In this document: positions 20,665 through 28,686 of the stretch, piece by piece
Layout: each line of letters opens with the position of its first letter
Position numbering within the stretch: the stretch's first letter is position 1
Source of the DNA: a virus
Reading direction: 5' to 3' (one strand)
Virus record (IMG/VR): IMGVR_UViG_3300035074_000056
Location: 1 to 52,529 of that record
DNA: 52,529 nt
Position numbers and translations under genes: made by a program
The notes under the pieces: model-generated
Told to the model about the DNA's origin: nothing
The model's database searches: none
Seen by the model: only the letters and a program-made list of their open reading frames with translations

Positions 20665-22755
20665 ATGTCCAGCGTCGGCCCTCAGTATGCTGGCTCAGGC
20701 GCAGAGGTCAACCACGCTTCAGGGACAGTCGCTTGGACTAGCGAAACAAACATAACTTCAGACGATAATAATACGGCTGATTGTGCGTTTGGGTCCGGTT
20801 CCGGCGCTTCCTCCGAATGGCTAGTCAGCAGCAGTCATGATTTTTCGGCGATCGGCAACAGTGACACCATTGATGGGATTGTCGTTGAAATTGGGATTAA
20901 GGCGTCCACCGCCAACCGCTGTTCCGATACCGATGTTTTCCTGACCAAAGATGGCACCAACACGGTCGGGACTGATCAGGCCACCGGCACCAACGTGACG
21001 GGCACCGAAGTCAACCGAACTTATGGCGCATCAAACAGTCTTTGGGGCACCACTTGGACAGCAGCCGAAATCAAAGCATCTACCTTTGGTTGCATGTTCC
21101 GCCTCCTGCAAGGGCTTGGGGCAACGACAGCCAACGTCGATTATATCCGGATCACGGTTTACTATACCGCTGGTTCAACCACTCACGAAGTTACTTCAAC
21201 ACTAGGTATGCGTGCGGGGGCCAAAACTTCCGCCGTCGCGGTCCTCGCTGCCGCATCCGTTCCGCTGGTGTCGCGGCAGGGGCTTGCCCTTGCCGCGTCC
21301 AGGGGCGCGGAAGTCAATATTGCCTTAGGTAGTCGGCAAGGGCTCACCAACGCAGCCGCTTGGAGTTTGGGCAGCTCGATTACCCTGGGGTCTCGCCACG
21401 GACTTTCTGAAGCCGTGTCGCTTACCCTGGATCCTGATTTAAGTTTAATCAGCCGGTTGGGGTTAAATAATACCCCCATTGCAAGCCTGGGCAATTCTTT
21501 GTCCTTTGGCTCCCGGCTGGGGTCTGCCTTCTCTGGACTCCTCACTATTCCCACCGCCATGACGTTCGGCACCCGGCAAGGGGCGTCGATGGTTGGCAGT
21601 ATCGCCTACCCGCTCGCGATCGCCTTGGGCACCCGGCAAGGCTTAAGCCTGGCAGAAACCCGAAGTGTCTACACAGCGATTGCTTTGGGCGAACGTTCCG
21701 GCTTGTCGGATTCGGTGCTACTGACTCACGGTCCGGCGCTGTCCCTAGGCTCCCGCTTGGGGCTCTCAGAATCGGTATTGCTGACCCTGGCAGCGGCCAA
21801 CACTTTCGGCACCCGACAAGGCGCGGGATTTGTCGGGGTTCTGTCGATTCCGCTGGCTCAGAGTTTCGGTGTTCGTTCCGGGCTCTCTATTATCGGCGGG
21901 CTGGCATACGAAAACGCTGTGAGCCTGGGCGCTCGAACCGGCTTGAGCCATGCCGGAAGCCTGACATACAACTATTCAATCAGCCTGGGCAATCGCTTAG
22001 GGCTGAGTTACTCACCAAATCTCATCTCTACACCTACGGTCCTTTTGGGGGCAAGAGTCGGGGAGGCCGTTTCGACGGTTTTGACTCAGGCCCCCGCCCT
22101 TTCTTTTACGGCAAGGATGGGGCAGGGTGAAGGCGGTTTGCTGACCATTTCAGCCAGCTTGCCGATGGTGGTCCTGCAAGGATTACATTTCCCCGGTAAT
22201 TTCACCCTGGAAAACTCGGTTGGCTTCGGGGCGCGGCTGGGTTACTCGGATATCGGCGGGAAAGTCGTTTCCTCTGCCATCACCCTAGGCAACCGGGTAG
22301 GCGTTGGCTTATCGGCTAACCTCACCATCAACACCGCAATCCCACTGGCAACCCGGACGGGATACGAAGCAGACGTTACTCTGAATCTCGGGCCTGCGGT
22401 TTCCCTGGGCGCTCGCGCGGGGCTGAGCGAATCCGTCACCATGACCGGGGCGCCTACAATCACCTTCGGGGCTTCCCTGGGCGCGGCGCTTGTCAATGCC
22501 CTCACGATGGGACAGAGCGTTTCCATCCCGGTGCGGGTGGGCCTGGAAAATGATTCCGCCGAATATCCCGGAACACTCACGCTCAATGTTTCAGATGTCA
22601 GCACCCTGGCTGAAGCTCTGAGCGACAGCAGCAGCGTGACACTGGCACTCACTGAATTCGGCACCTTGACAGGAGCCTTTACCTCATTTAGCACCCTGAC
22701 CGGGACCATTGTGGCAGTCAGCACCTTGACCAGTACGGAGACAACGCTTCCATGA
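20665..22755 (+). CDS. giant repeat virion protein: about 22 copies of a 20-residue repeat
   Basis: 696 residues. Residues 1-175 form a beta-rich head domain of adhesin type (SLWGTTWTAAEIKAST, ANVDYIRITVYYTAG). From about 175 to 640 the chain is nearly strictly periodic: units of 20 residues starting [LFI]G[xR]xG[LA]S, for example LGSRHGLSEAVSLTLDPDLS, FGTRQGASMVGSIAYPLAIA and LGARTGLSHAGSLTYNYSIS. The last about 60 residues have a shorter repeat around STLTGT. No Cys or signal peptide occurs in the repeats. A solenoid or extended fibre on the head is likely. It lies between head-accessory genes and pseF, and is Ser/Thr-rich. Confidence 0.75.
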   Translation: MSSVGPQYAGSGAEVNHASGTVAWTSETNITSDDNNTADCAFGSGSGASSEWLVSSSHDFSAIGNSDTIDGIVVEIGIKASTANRCSDTDVFLTKDGTNTVGTDQATGTNVTGTEVNRTYGASNSLWGTTWTAAEIKASTFGCMFRLLQGLGATTANVDYIRITVYYTAGSTTHEVTSTLGMRAGAKTSAVAVLAAASVPLVSRQGLALAASRGAEVNIALGSRQGLTNAAAWSLGSSITLGSRHGLSEAVSLTLDPDLSLISRLGLNNTPIASLGNSLSFGSRLGSAFSGLLTIPTAMTFGTRQGASMVGSIAYPLAIALGTRQGLSLAETRSVYTAIALGERSGLSDSVLLTHGPALSLGSRLGLSESVLLTLAAANTFGTRQGAGFVGVLSIPLAQSFGVRSGLSIIGGLAYENAVSLGARTGLSHAGSLTYNYSISLGNRLGLSYSPNLISTPTVLLGARVGEAVSTVLTQAPALSFTARMGQGEGGLLTISASLPMVVLQGLHFPGNFTLENSVGFGARLGYSDIGGKVVSSAITLGNRVGVGLSANLTINTAIPLATRTGYEADVTLNLGPAVSLGARAGLSESVTMTGAPTITFGASLGAALVNALTMGQSVSIPVRVGLENDSAEYPGTLTLNVSDVSTLAEALSDSSSVTLALTEFGTLTGAFTSFSTLTGTIVAVSTLTSTETTLP

Positions 22756-23039
22756 CAATCTCAGCCGCTCCCAAGGGTCAGGTCTACCGGGTGCAAACGA
22801 CCATCACCACCAACAGCACAGCGGTAACACCTACAGGGATCACGTTGTATCTCATCAGCCCAGCGGGGGTTGCCACCACCTACACCTCTTCACAGATGAC
22901 GAACTCCAGCACAGGTGTCTACTACTACGATTACACCATCGCGGCTGAAGGGATGCACTATTACAAATGGGTCACGACCGGAACCGGCGCGGGGGCGAAC
23001 TCCGGGCAGTTCCGAGGGCTCGATACACCATTCGATTAA
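22752..23039 (+). CDS. Ig-like small virion protein, 95 aa
   Basis: 95 residues starting MTISAAPKGQVYRVQTTITT, with YYYDYTIAAEGMHYYKWVTT: a single beta-sandwich module of the kind seen in phage head or tail proteins. Overlaps the repeat-protein stop by 4 bases, so the two are likely made in a fixed ratio. Confidence 0.6.
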   Translation: MTISAAPKGQVYRVQTTITTNSTAVTPTGITLYLISPAGVATTYTSSQMTNSSTGVYYYDYTIAAEGMHYYKWVTTGTGAGANSGQFRGLDTPFD

Positions 23040-23059
23040 GTCAATTGGAGGCGGAAACC

Positions 23060-23803
23060 ATGAGACTAGCCATCATTCCCGCGCGGGGCGGGAGCAAGCG
23101 CATACCGCGCAAGAACATCAAAGAGTTTCAGGGCAAGCCGATTATTGCGTATGCGATAGAGGCGGCGCTGGCGTCTAAATGTTTTGATATGGTTTTAGTC
23201 TCGACCGATGACGAGGAAATCAAGAATTTTGCGCGGGCGAACGGGGCATACACACATCCACGAAGCGAACTGAATGCCAGTGACACCGCCGGAACCGTGC
23301 CTGTATTGCTGGAAGCGCTAGATTGGCAGCATAAAACATTCAGCATTCAGACAGACGAAATCTGTTGCATTTACCCTTGCAATCCATTTCTGACGGCTTG
23401 GGGGCTTTGGTACGCATATACGCGCCACAAGAAAACCAATGCAGACAGCACTTTCCCTGTCGTGAAGTACAGCTATCCCCCACAACGGGCGCTAAAAATC
23501 ACCAAATGCAAAGCCGAAATGCTCCACCCTGAGCATTACCCAACCCGCTCACAGGATTTAGAGCCTATCTACCACGACGCTGGGCAATTCTATTGGCTGA
23601 ATACAAAAGCCCTGCTTGAGCAGCAAAAACTCTTCATGAAGCGTTCAACCCCCTTGATCTACAACGAACTTGAAGCACAAGACATAGACACGTTAGAAGA
23701 CTGGGCACTGGCGGAGGTGAAATACCAGTTATGGCGGAATACTCAGTTCTCATCATTGGCGCAGGAACCAAAGGGGCTTTCTACGACACCCCAGACAGCT
23801 TAG
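23060..23803 (+). CDS. pseF: pseudaminic acid cytidylyltransferase (PseF)
   Basis: 247 residues from ATG 23060-23062, chosen by the leader AGGCGGAAACC immediately upstream. IIPARGGSKRIPRKNIKEF is the nucleotide-binding motif of CMP-nonulosonate synthetases. LVSTDDEEIKNFARANGA, ASDTAGTVPVLLEAL, ICCIYPCNPFLT and the DIDTLEDWALAE ending all match the PseF type. It activates pseudaminic acid with CTP. The last about 24 residues overlap the next gene by 73 bases, so the tail is probably an unselected extension. Confidence 0.92.
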   Translation: MRLAIIPARGGSKRIPRKNIKEFQGKPIIAYAIEAALASKCFDMVLVSTDDEEIKNFARANGAYTHPRSELNASDTAGTVPVLLEALDWQHKTFSIQTDEICCIYPCNPFLTAWGLWYAYTRHKKTNADSTFPVVKYSYPPQRALKITKCKAEMLHPEHYPTRSQDLEPIYHDAGQFYWLNTKALLEQQKLFMKRSTPLIYNELEAQDIDTLEDWALAEVKYQLWRNTQFSSLAQEPKGLSTTPQTA

Positions 23804-24678
23804 AGGTTTTGAGTCATGCGAAGGCGTTCTCAAAGCCCCCCTTTAATCTCGTGGGTTTTGTGGATCCCGACACCAGCAAAGCCGAAAAAGCGGCCTCGAG
23901 TTGGGGTGGTGAGGCTTTTCCTGATGTTGCCACTGCTTTTGATCGCCTTGGCAGCGTGGATGTTGTCACAGTGGCTGCGCCGGACGCCACGCACTCCGAA
24001 GTCTTGCGACAGCTCGTCGGCAAACCCTGCAAGCTGATTTTTGCCGAAAAGCCGTTTACCCGCAGCGCCGAAACCGCCAAGCAATTGCTGGCAGATTTTG
24101 AGGCTCATGGGCAGACGGTGGCAGTGAATTATACCCGCCGGTTTGCTTCCGGCTTTCAAAAGCTGGCCTCGCAAATCCTAACCGGAAAGCTAGGCAAATT
24201 TCTGGGTGGGTCTGGCTTTTATGGAAACGGACTCTTCCACAATGGCTCGCATATGTTTGACATGTTGCTGATGTTGGCAGGGGGTGTCCGGGTTAAATAT
24301 TTCGACCCATTTATTGATGCCAAACAGGATGACCCTAGTGTGTTTGCCTTGCTGACGGTCGGGCAGGCTCCGTTTTATCTGGGGGTTATCCCACGCTTTC
24401 ACGTCAATGCTTTTGAAGCAACGCTTTATTTCAGCAAAGCGGCGATCCGGATTACTGATGTTGGCAGACAGATTGAAATTCTACCTGCCGAACCCAGACC
24501 AGGCTATGAGGTCGAGTTCATTTATACAGAAGCAGACGGATCTTACTTCGCTGCTGATGACGACCCAATGACCGTTGCCGTCCAAAACATCGCCGACCAC
24601 CTAACCCACGGCACCCCACTCCTCAGCCCCGCAGAAAACGCCGTGCGCGTTCTGGAAATCTGCGAGGCCCTGTCATGA
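23731..24678 (+). CDS. Gfo/Idh/MocA-family oxidoreductase
   Basis: 315 residues. The N-terminal Rossmann dinucleotide motif VLIIGAGTKGAFYDTP precedes VVTVAAPDATHSEVL and IFAEKPFTRSAETAK, the EKP signature of the Gfo/Idh/MocA family. The C-terminal alpha/beta domain follows. These enzymes oxidise or reduce sugars and sugar nucleotides with NAD(P). Such a gene often accompanies nonulosonic-acid loci that make derivatised sugars, but it is not part of the minimal Pse pathway. Starts inside pseF and is ATGA-coupled to the aminotransferase. Confidence 0.88.
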   Translation: MAEYSVLIIGAGTKGAFYDTPDSLEVLSHAKAFSKPPFNLVGFVDPDTSKAEKAASSWGGEAFPDVATAFDRLGSVDVVTVAAPDATHSEVLRQLVGKPCKLIFAEKPFTRSAETAKQLLADFEAHGQTVAVNYTRRFASGFQKLASQILTGKLGKFLGGSGFYGNGLFHNGSHMFDMLLMLAGGVRVKYFDPFIDAKQDDPSVFALLTVGQAPFYLGVIPRFHVNAFEATLYFSKAAIRITDVGRQIEILPAEPRPGYEVEFIYTEADGSYFAADDDPMTVAVQNIADHLTHGTPLLSPAENAVRVLEICEALS

Positions 24679-25589
24679 CGGCCATCGGTGCGGAAGAAAA
24701 AGCCGCAGTCATGAGAGTGCTGGATTCCGGGGTTCTCTCTGGCTTTCTGGCTGGCCAGCTTTACGGTGGGCCGGAAGTCAACGCCCTGGAAGAAGAATGG
24801 GCGGCTCACTTCGGTTTTAAACACGCCGTTGCCATGAATAGCGCTACCAGTTGCTTGATTGCAGCATGTGGGGCGGTAGGGGTAGGCACTTATAGCCAGG
24901 TGGTCGTTCCCTCTTTGACCATGAGCGCCACCGCTGCGGCTCCGAAGTTCTGGGGGGGCGATGTCATCTTCTGCGATATCGAACCGGACTACTTTTGTCT
25001 AGACCCTAAAAAAGTCCGCGATATTCCGGTGGTTAATGCCATCATTACGGTAGATTTGTTTGGGCAGTCTTCAAATCCCAATCTGAATAGTTGGAGCCTC
25101 TTTTACGACGATACACCCATCATCCAAGACGCTTCCCAGCGCCCAATTCCTGGCGGCTTTGGGGATATCGTTGTTCATTCCCTCAACTACCACAAGCATA
25201 TTCATTGCGGCGAAGGCGGGATGGCTTGCACGAATGATGATGAGCTGGCTAAAAAGCTTCGGTTAATCAGGAACCACGCTGAAAACGCCGGGGTTGATTA
25301 CTTCGGCTTCAACTTCCGCATGACCGAGATCGAAGCGGCCATTGCCCGCGTTCAGCTCACCAAGCTACCGGCTGAGATTCAACGGCGGCAAGAAAATGCA
25401 AGATTTATCAGGGATTTGGCTCCGGTGCGCCCCGGCTTTGATCATGCTTGGTATTTATACCCGCACACCACCCGGATTCCTGAAGGTTTCCGATATGCCA
25501 AACCGCTCTACAACCTGCCCGTGTTTAGTGCTGAGTCCTTACCTGTCACTGAACAAGTCTGGAAATCCATCTGGATGACGCGGCCATGA
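24675..25589 (+). CDS. DegT/DnrJ-type PLP sugar aminotransferase (PseC-like)
   Basis: 304 residues with DegT landmarks: GVLSGFLAGQLYGGPEVNAL, HAVAMNSATSCLIAACGAVG, an Asp ring-nitrogen contact in IIQDASQRP (D152), and the PLP Lys174 in SLNYHKHIHCGEGG. RLIRNHAENAG and GFNFRMTEIEAAIARVQL follow. It would transfer an amino group to a 4-keto sugar nucleotide. In the Pse pathway this is step two, after PseB. At 304 residues it is shorter than the usual 370-390, with a shortened C-terminus. Confidence 0.85.
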   Translation: MTAIGAEEKAAVMRVLDSGVLSGFLAGQLYGGPEVNALEEEWAAHFGFKHAVAMNSATSCLIAACGAVGVGTYSQVVVPSLTMSATAAAPKFWGGDVIFCDIEPDYFCLDPKKVRDIPVVNAIITVDLFGQSSNPNLNSWSLFYDDTPIIQDASQRPIPGGFGDIVVHSLNYHKHIHCGEGGMACTNDDELAKKLRLIRNHAENAGVDYFGFNFRMTEIEAAIARVQLTKLPAEIQRRQENARFIRDLAPVRPGFDHAWYLYPHTTRIPEGFRYAKPLYNLPVFSAESLPVTEQVWKSIWMTRP

Positions 25590-26173
25590 TTTTTATTAAA
25601 GGCGAACGGGTCATTCTAGAACCGCTGGACGAAAACCATTTAGGGACAGAGTATAAGCAATGGCTGAACGACCCAGAGATTAACCGTTTCACTTCTCGCT
25701 CTTCATATCCACTCAATTTGGCTGCCTGCAAGGACTATGTTCAAAGCTGTCAATCAGCCGAGCGCATAGTTCTTGCTATTTCTATAGAATTTCCAGGGCA
25801 GCCGCATTTCAAAATACACATTGGCAATATTTCTCTGCAAAAAATCAACCTTATTAATCGCACTGCCGAATTAGCCATCCTGATTGGAGAGCGTCAAGGT
25901 GAAGGCTACGGTCTGGAAGCCGCCAAGCTCGTTTGCGCCCACGGTTTCAACCAACTCGGCCTAAACCGCATCTACTGCGGCACCCATGCAGAAAACATCG
26001 GCATGCAGAAGCTGGCGCTCAAGCTGGGCATGCAGGAGGAAGGCCGCTCCCGCAAGGCTTTATTCAAAAACGGCGAATTTGCCGACGTGATTCACTACGG
26101 CATGCTTCAAGAGGATTTCATTAATGCCGATCTCGGTATCCACCAAAGCCAGCCATTATCCGATCACCCTTGA
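25586..26173 (+). CDS. GNAT acetyltransferase of the sugar module
   Basis: 195 residues (MIFIKGERVILEPLDENHLG). The GNAT core shows IGNISLQKINLINRTAELAI, the acetyl-CoA loop GERQGEGYGLEAAKLVC, and LNRIYCGTHAENIGMQKLAL. The subfamily (RimJ/PseH-like) fits N-acetylation of amino sugars in nonulosonate loci. Its final about 17 codons overlap the connector gene in another frame, and those residues look unselected. ATGA-coupled to the aminotransferase. Confidence 0.85.
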   Translation: MIFIKGERVILEPLDENHLGTEYKQWLNDPEINRFTSRSSYPLNLAACKDYVQSCQSAERIVLAISIEFPGQPHFKIHIGNISLQKINLINRTAELAILIGERQGEGYGLEAAKLVCAHGFNQLGLNRIYCGTHAENIGMQKLALKLGMQEEGRSRKALFKNGEFADVIHYGMLQEDFINADLGIHQSQPLSDHP

Positions 26174-26717
26174 AGAAGCCAAGGAACACCTTCGGGTTAC
26201 TGATACCAACAGCGATTCTTATATTCAAGGCTTAATTGCAATGGTGGCGGAACAGGTAGAAGCTCAAACCGGCAGAACACTCATTACCACGCAATACACC
26301 TGGAAGCTGGACGGGTTCCCTTGTGAATACATGATGTATGTTCCCAAGCCGCCGCTACAAAGCATTTCATCTATCACCTATATCGATACCGACGGCTCAA
26401 CGGACACCTGGGGATCAACCTACTACAGCGTTGACAACACCAGCATCCCGGCCCGGCTGTATCCGGCTTATCAGGAAACATGGCCAATTACTTTGAACGT
26501 CCCCAACGCCGTGACGATCACTTATGTAGCCGGGAGTAGCTACCTGGGCGGGGTCCCGGAAGGGTTGAAACACGCCATGAAATTCCTGATTGCTCACTAC
26601 TGGTCTAATCGTCAGGAGAGTGTGACCGCCGCCGCGCTGGTGACTTCGGTTAATACCCCCAAAGCTTCTGATTGGCTTCTAGCCAAGTATCAGGTGCCGT
26701 TCTTTGAGGGGTACTAA
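26124..26717 (+). CDS. head-tail connector (gp6/phiE125 gp8-like)
   Basis: 197 residues. YPITLEEAKEHLRVTDTNSD then YIQGLIAMVAEQVEAQTGRT is the conserved start of the phage head-tail connector family. LKHAMKFLIAHYWSNRQE near the end is also typical. It forms a ring beneath the portal. The start lies 50 bases inside the GNAT gene; the conserved N-terminus confirms it. This gene normally follows capsid directly; here 8.4 kb intervene. Confidence 0.88.
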   Translation: MPISVSTKASHYPITLEEAKEHLRVTDTNSDSYIQGLIAMVAEQVEAQTGRTLITTQYTWKLDGFPCEYMMYVPKPPLQSISSITYIDTDGSTDTWGSTYYSVDNTSIPARLYPAYQETWPITLNVPNAVTITYVAGSSYLGGVPEGLKHAMKFLIAHYWSNRQESVTAAALVTSVNTPKASDWLLAKYQVPFFEGY

Positions 26718-27043
26718 TGGACATCGGCAGAATGGATCGGCTGATTACGATCCAAACCCCAACCATCACCTATAACACCGAAGGCAGCCCTTCTAAAAGC
26801 TGGTCAACTGGGTATCAGGTTTGGGGCGAGGTGATTCAAAAGGGCGGGCGGGAAATCTTTCGGCATGAGCAAGTCAGCGCCGAAGCCGACACCATTTTCA
26901 GAATTTACTACAACACCACCGTGATCCCTGATCGCACCCAGCGCGTTGTCTACAACTCCACCAATTACAACATTATGGACGTGCGCGAGCTGGGATATGG
27001 CGAGCGTTGGGAAATTATGGCGAAGGCGACCCCTGCTGTATGA
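26717..27043 (+). CDS. head closure / head-tail adaptor protein
   Basis: 108 residues starting MDIGRMDRLITIQTPTITYN; VWGEVIQKGGREIFRHEQV and RIYYNTTVIPDRTQRVVYN are typical of the SPP1 gp16-like head-tail adaptor family (small beta barrel). It closes the head after packaging. TAATG coupling with the connector and ATGA coupling with the next gene. Confidence 0.88.
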   Translation: MDIGRMDRLITIQTPTITYNTEGSPSKSWSTGYQVWGEVIQKGGREIFRHEQVSAEADTIFRIYYNTTVIPDRTQRVVYNSTNYNIMDVRELGYGERWEIMAKATPAV

Positions 27044-27438
27044 CGATAGAAGCCGATCTCTATTCTCTGCTGACCACCAGCACCAGCCTCGCCGCGCTCT
27101 CATCCAACCGAGTGTATCAAGACCAGCTCCCGCAGAATGTTACCTACCCGGCCATCAGCTACTTTCTGGTTAGTGCGCCGCGTATCCCCTTGATGGGTAA
27201 CGACGCGGTGAACATCCCAGCCCGGTTCCAGATTGATTGCTGGGCAGCCACACCCACCGCAGCCAACACCCTGACGAACACAGTGATCGGTGCGATTGAG
27301 CGGTACGGCTCTACCAGCGGGTCTGTGGTGATTGAAACCATCTTTATAGATGACGTGCAAGCCATCCCGGAACACGATCCGGACGAGGAAGTTTTTAGGC
27401 GGGCCATTGACACAATCGTGCAGTATCGGAGTTCTTAA
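27040..27438 (+). CDS. tail completion protein (DUF3168-like)
   Basis: 132 residues from ATG 27040-27042 (MTIEADLYSLLTTSTSLAAL), overlapping the previous stop. VYQDQLPQNVTYPAISYFLV, ARFQIDCWAATPTAANTL and IPEHDPDEEVFRRAIDTIVQ match the DUF3168/SPP1 gp17-type tail-joining proteins that link neck and tail tube. Length typical. Confidence 0.85.
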   Translation: MTIEADLYSLLTTSTSLAALSSNRVYQDQLPQNVTYPAISYFLVSAPRIPLMGNDAVNIPARFQIDCWAATPTAANTLTNTVIGAIERYGSTSGSVVIETIFIDDVQAIPEHDPDEEVFRRAIDTIVQYRSS

Positions 27439-28190
27439 TGGCTAACTTTGTTTTACAAGATCAAAAAATATTAATCGGCCCGATCCACATCACCAGCATC
27501 ATGAACGCCGCCGAACTCAAGCAGGCGGTGTCCGCCCTGGATGACACCACTTTCGGGCAAGATACCATGAGCAACCTGCCGGGACTGCGGTCGATTGCTT
27601 GCAGTGTTTCCGGCTTGTATGACCCTGAACCCACTTACGACGGTGCGCTTTCCAGTCAGCTAACCTTGACCGGCAACGCTTTTACCCTGGCAGACAGCAC
27701 CACGGTCACTTCCTTGGCCTACTTTTTCAACGCGATGTTGAGTGAATACACCCCGTTTCAAAACAGCGTGGGCGAATTGGCCGGGTTCAACTGCGGCGCG
27801 GCGGCGACTAGGACCGCCACGGGCAAAGCCGATCTTGTGCGTGGGCAGGTGGGTTACTGGACGGAGAACTTTACCACCAGCGCCAACGGCACTTCGGTGA
27901 ACCTGGGTGCGGCAACCACCAGCCAGAAGGTTGGCGGGGCTTTGCATTTGTTTGGCATCCCCAGCAGCACGTTTACTTTTGCGGCCACCATTGAATCAGC
28001 CGCCAGCAGCGCGGCGAGTTCCAGCCAGTGGACCACTCGCTTTACGTTCAGCACATTTTCAACCAAGGGTTCAACATTCCAAACCAGCACGGGCAATGTG
28101 ACTGATACCTGGTGGCGCTTCACTCATGCGACTGTATCCAGCTCACAATCTACCGGCTTAAGTGCGGTCGGCGTTTTCGGAATTTATTAG
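27438..28190 (+). CDS. tail tube protein, long paralogue
   Basis: 250 residues (MANFVLQDQKILIGPIHITS). Residues about 28-55 read VSALDDTTFGQDTMSNLPGL, closely matching the next gene (VNAVDDTVMGQDTMSNLPAL); both begin MAN(F/L)V and share the early beta-strand pattern of tail tube proteins. This copy has an additional beta-rich C-terminal half with many Ser/Thr. Overlaps the tail completion gene by one base. Confidence 0.75.
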   Translation: MANFVLQDQKILIGPIHITSIMNAAELKQAVSALDDTTFGQDTMSNLPGLRSIACSVSGLYDPEPTYDGALSSQLTLTGNAFTLADSTTVTSLAYFFNAMLSEYTPFQNSVGELAGFNCGAAATRTATGKADLVRGQVGYWTENFTTSANGTSVNLGAATTSQKVGGALHLFGIPSSTFTFAATIESAASSAASSSQWTTRFTFSTFSTKGSTFQTSTGNVTDTWWRFTHATVSSSQSTGLSAVGVFGIY

Positions 28191-28221
28191 GGCGGAAAGA
28201 TTTCACAAGGAGAAATAAACA

Positions 28222-28659
28222 ATGGCAAACCTCGTGTTCGACGATTGCTATGTACTCATGAACTCAACCGCCATTTCGGGCGTTAAGTCAGTCACCATTA
28301 ACCACAAAGTCAACGCTGTAGACGACACCGTGATGGGACAGGACACCATGTCCAACCTGCCCGCCCTGAAAAACTGGGATGCTTCCATCACGTTCGCGCA
28401 GGATTTCGCAGCATCAGCGATTGATTCCCAGCTTAACGGCTTGCTGCAATCGCGGTTCCTGCTTCAGGTGCGCGTGACCAGCTCAGCCCGCAGCACCCAA
28501 AACCCCGAATACCAAGGCTATTGCATGATCACCGATTACGGCATTTTCAGCGGTTCCGTGGGTGACTTTGCAGAGGCTCCTATTTCCCTGGTCCCAGCGA
28601 AAAGCTCGACCGGTGGCACCAGCACAGCAGATCTCACAAGGACAACTTCTTCAACGTAA
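28222..28659 (+). CDS. tail tube protein, short paralogue
   Basis: 145 residues (MANLVFDDCYVLMNSTAISG) with the shared MGQDTMSNLPAL segment, then LKNWDASITFAQDFAASAID and SRFLLQVRVTSSA. Length is typical of a single-domain tube protein. AAGGAG RBS (28208-28213). Two tube-like genes in tandem suggest a core tube plus a variant (for example decorated or terminal) subunit. Confidence 0.75.
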   Translation: MANLVFDDCYVLMNSTAISGVKSVTINHKVNAVDDTVMGQDTMSNLPALKNWDASITFAQDFAASAIDSQLNGLLQSRFLLQVRVTSSARSTQNPEYQGYCMITDYGIFSGSVGDFAEAPISLVPAKSSTGGTSTADLTRTTSST

Positions 28660-28686
28660 TCCAACTTAGGCGGAAAGGCGGAACAA

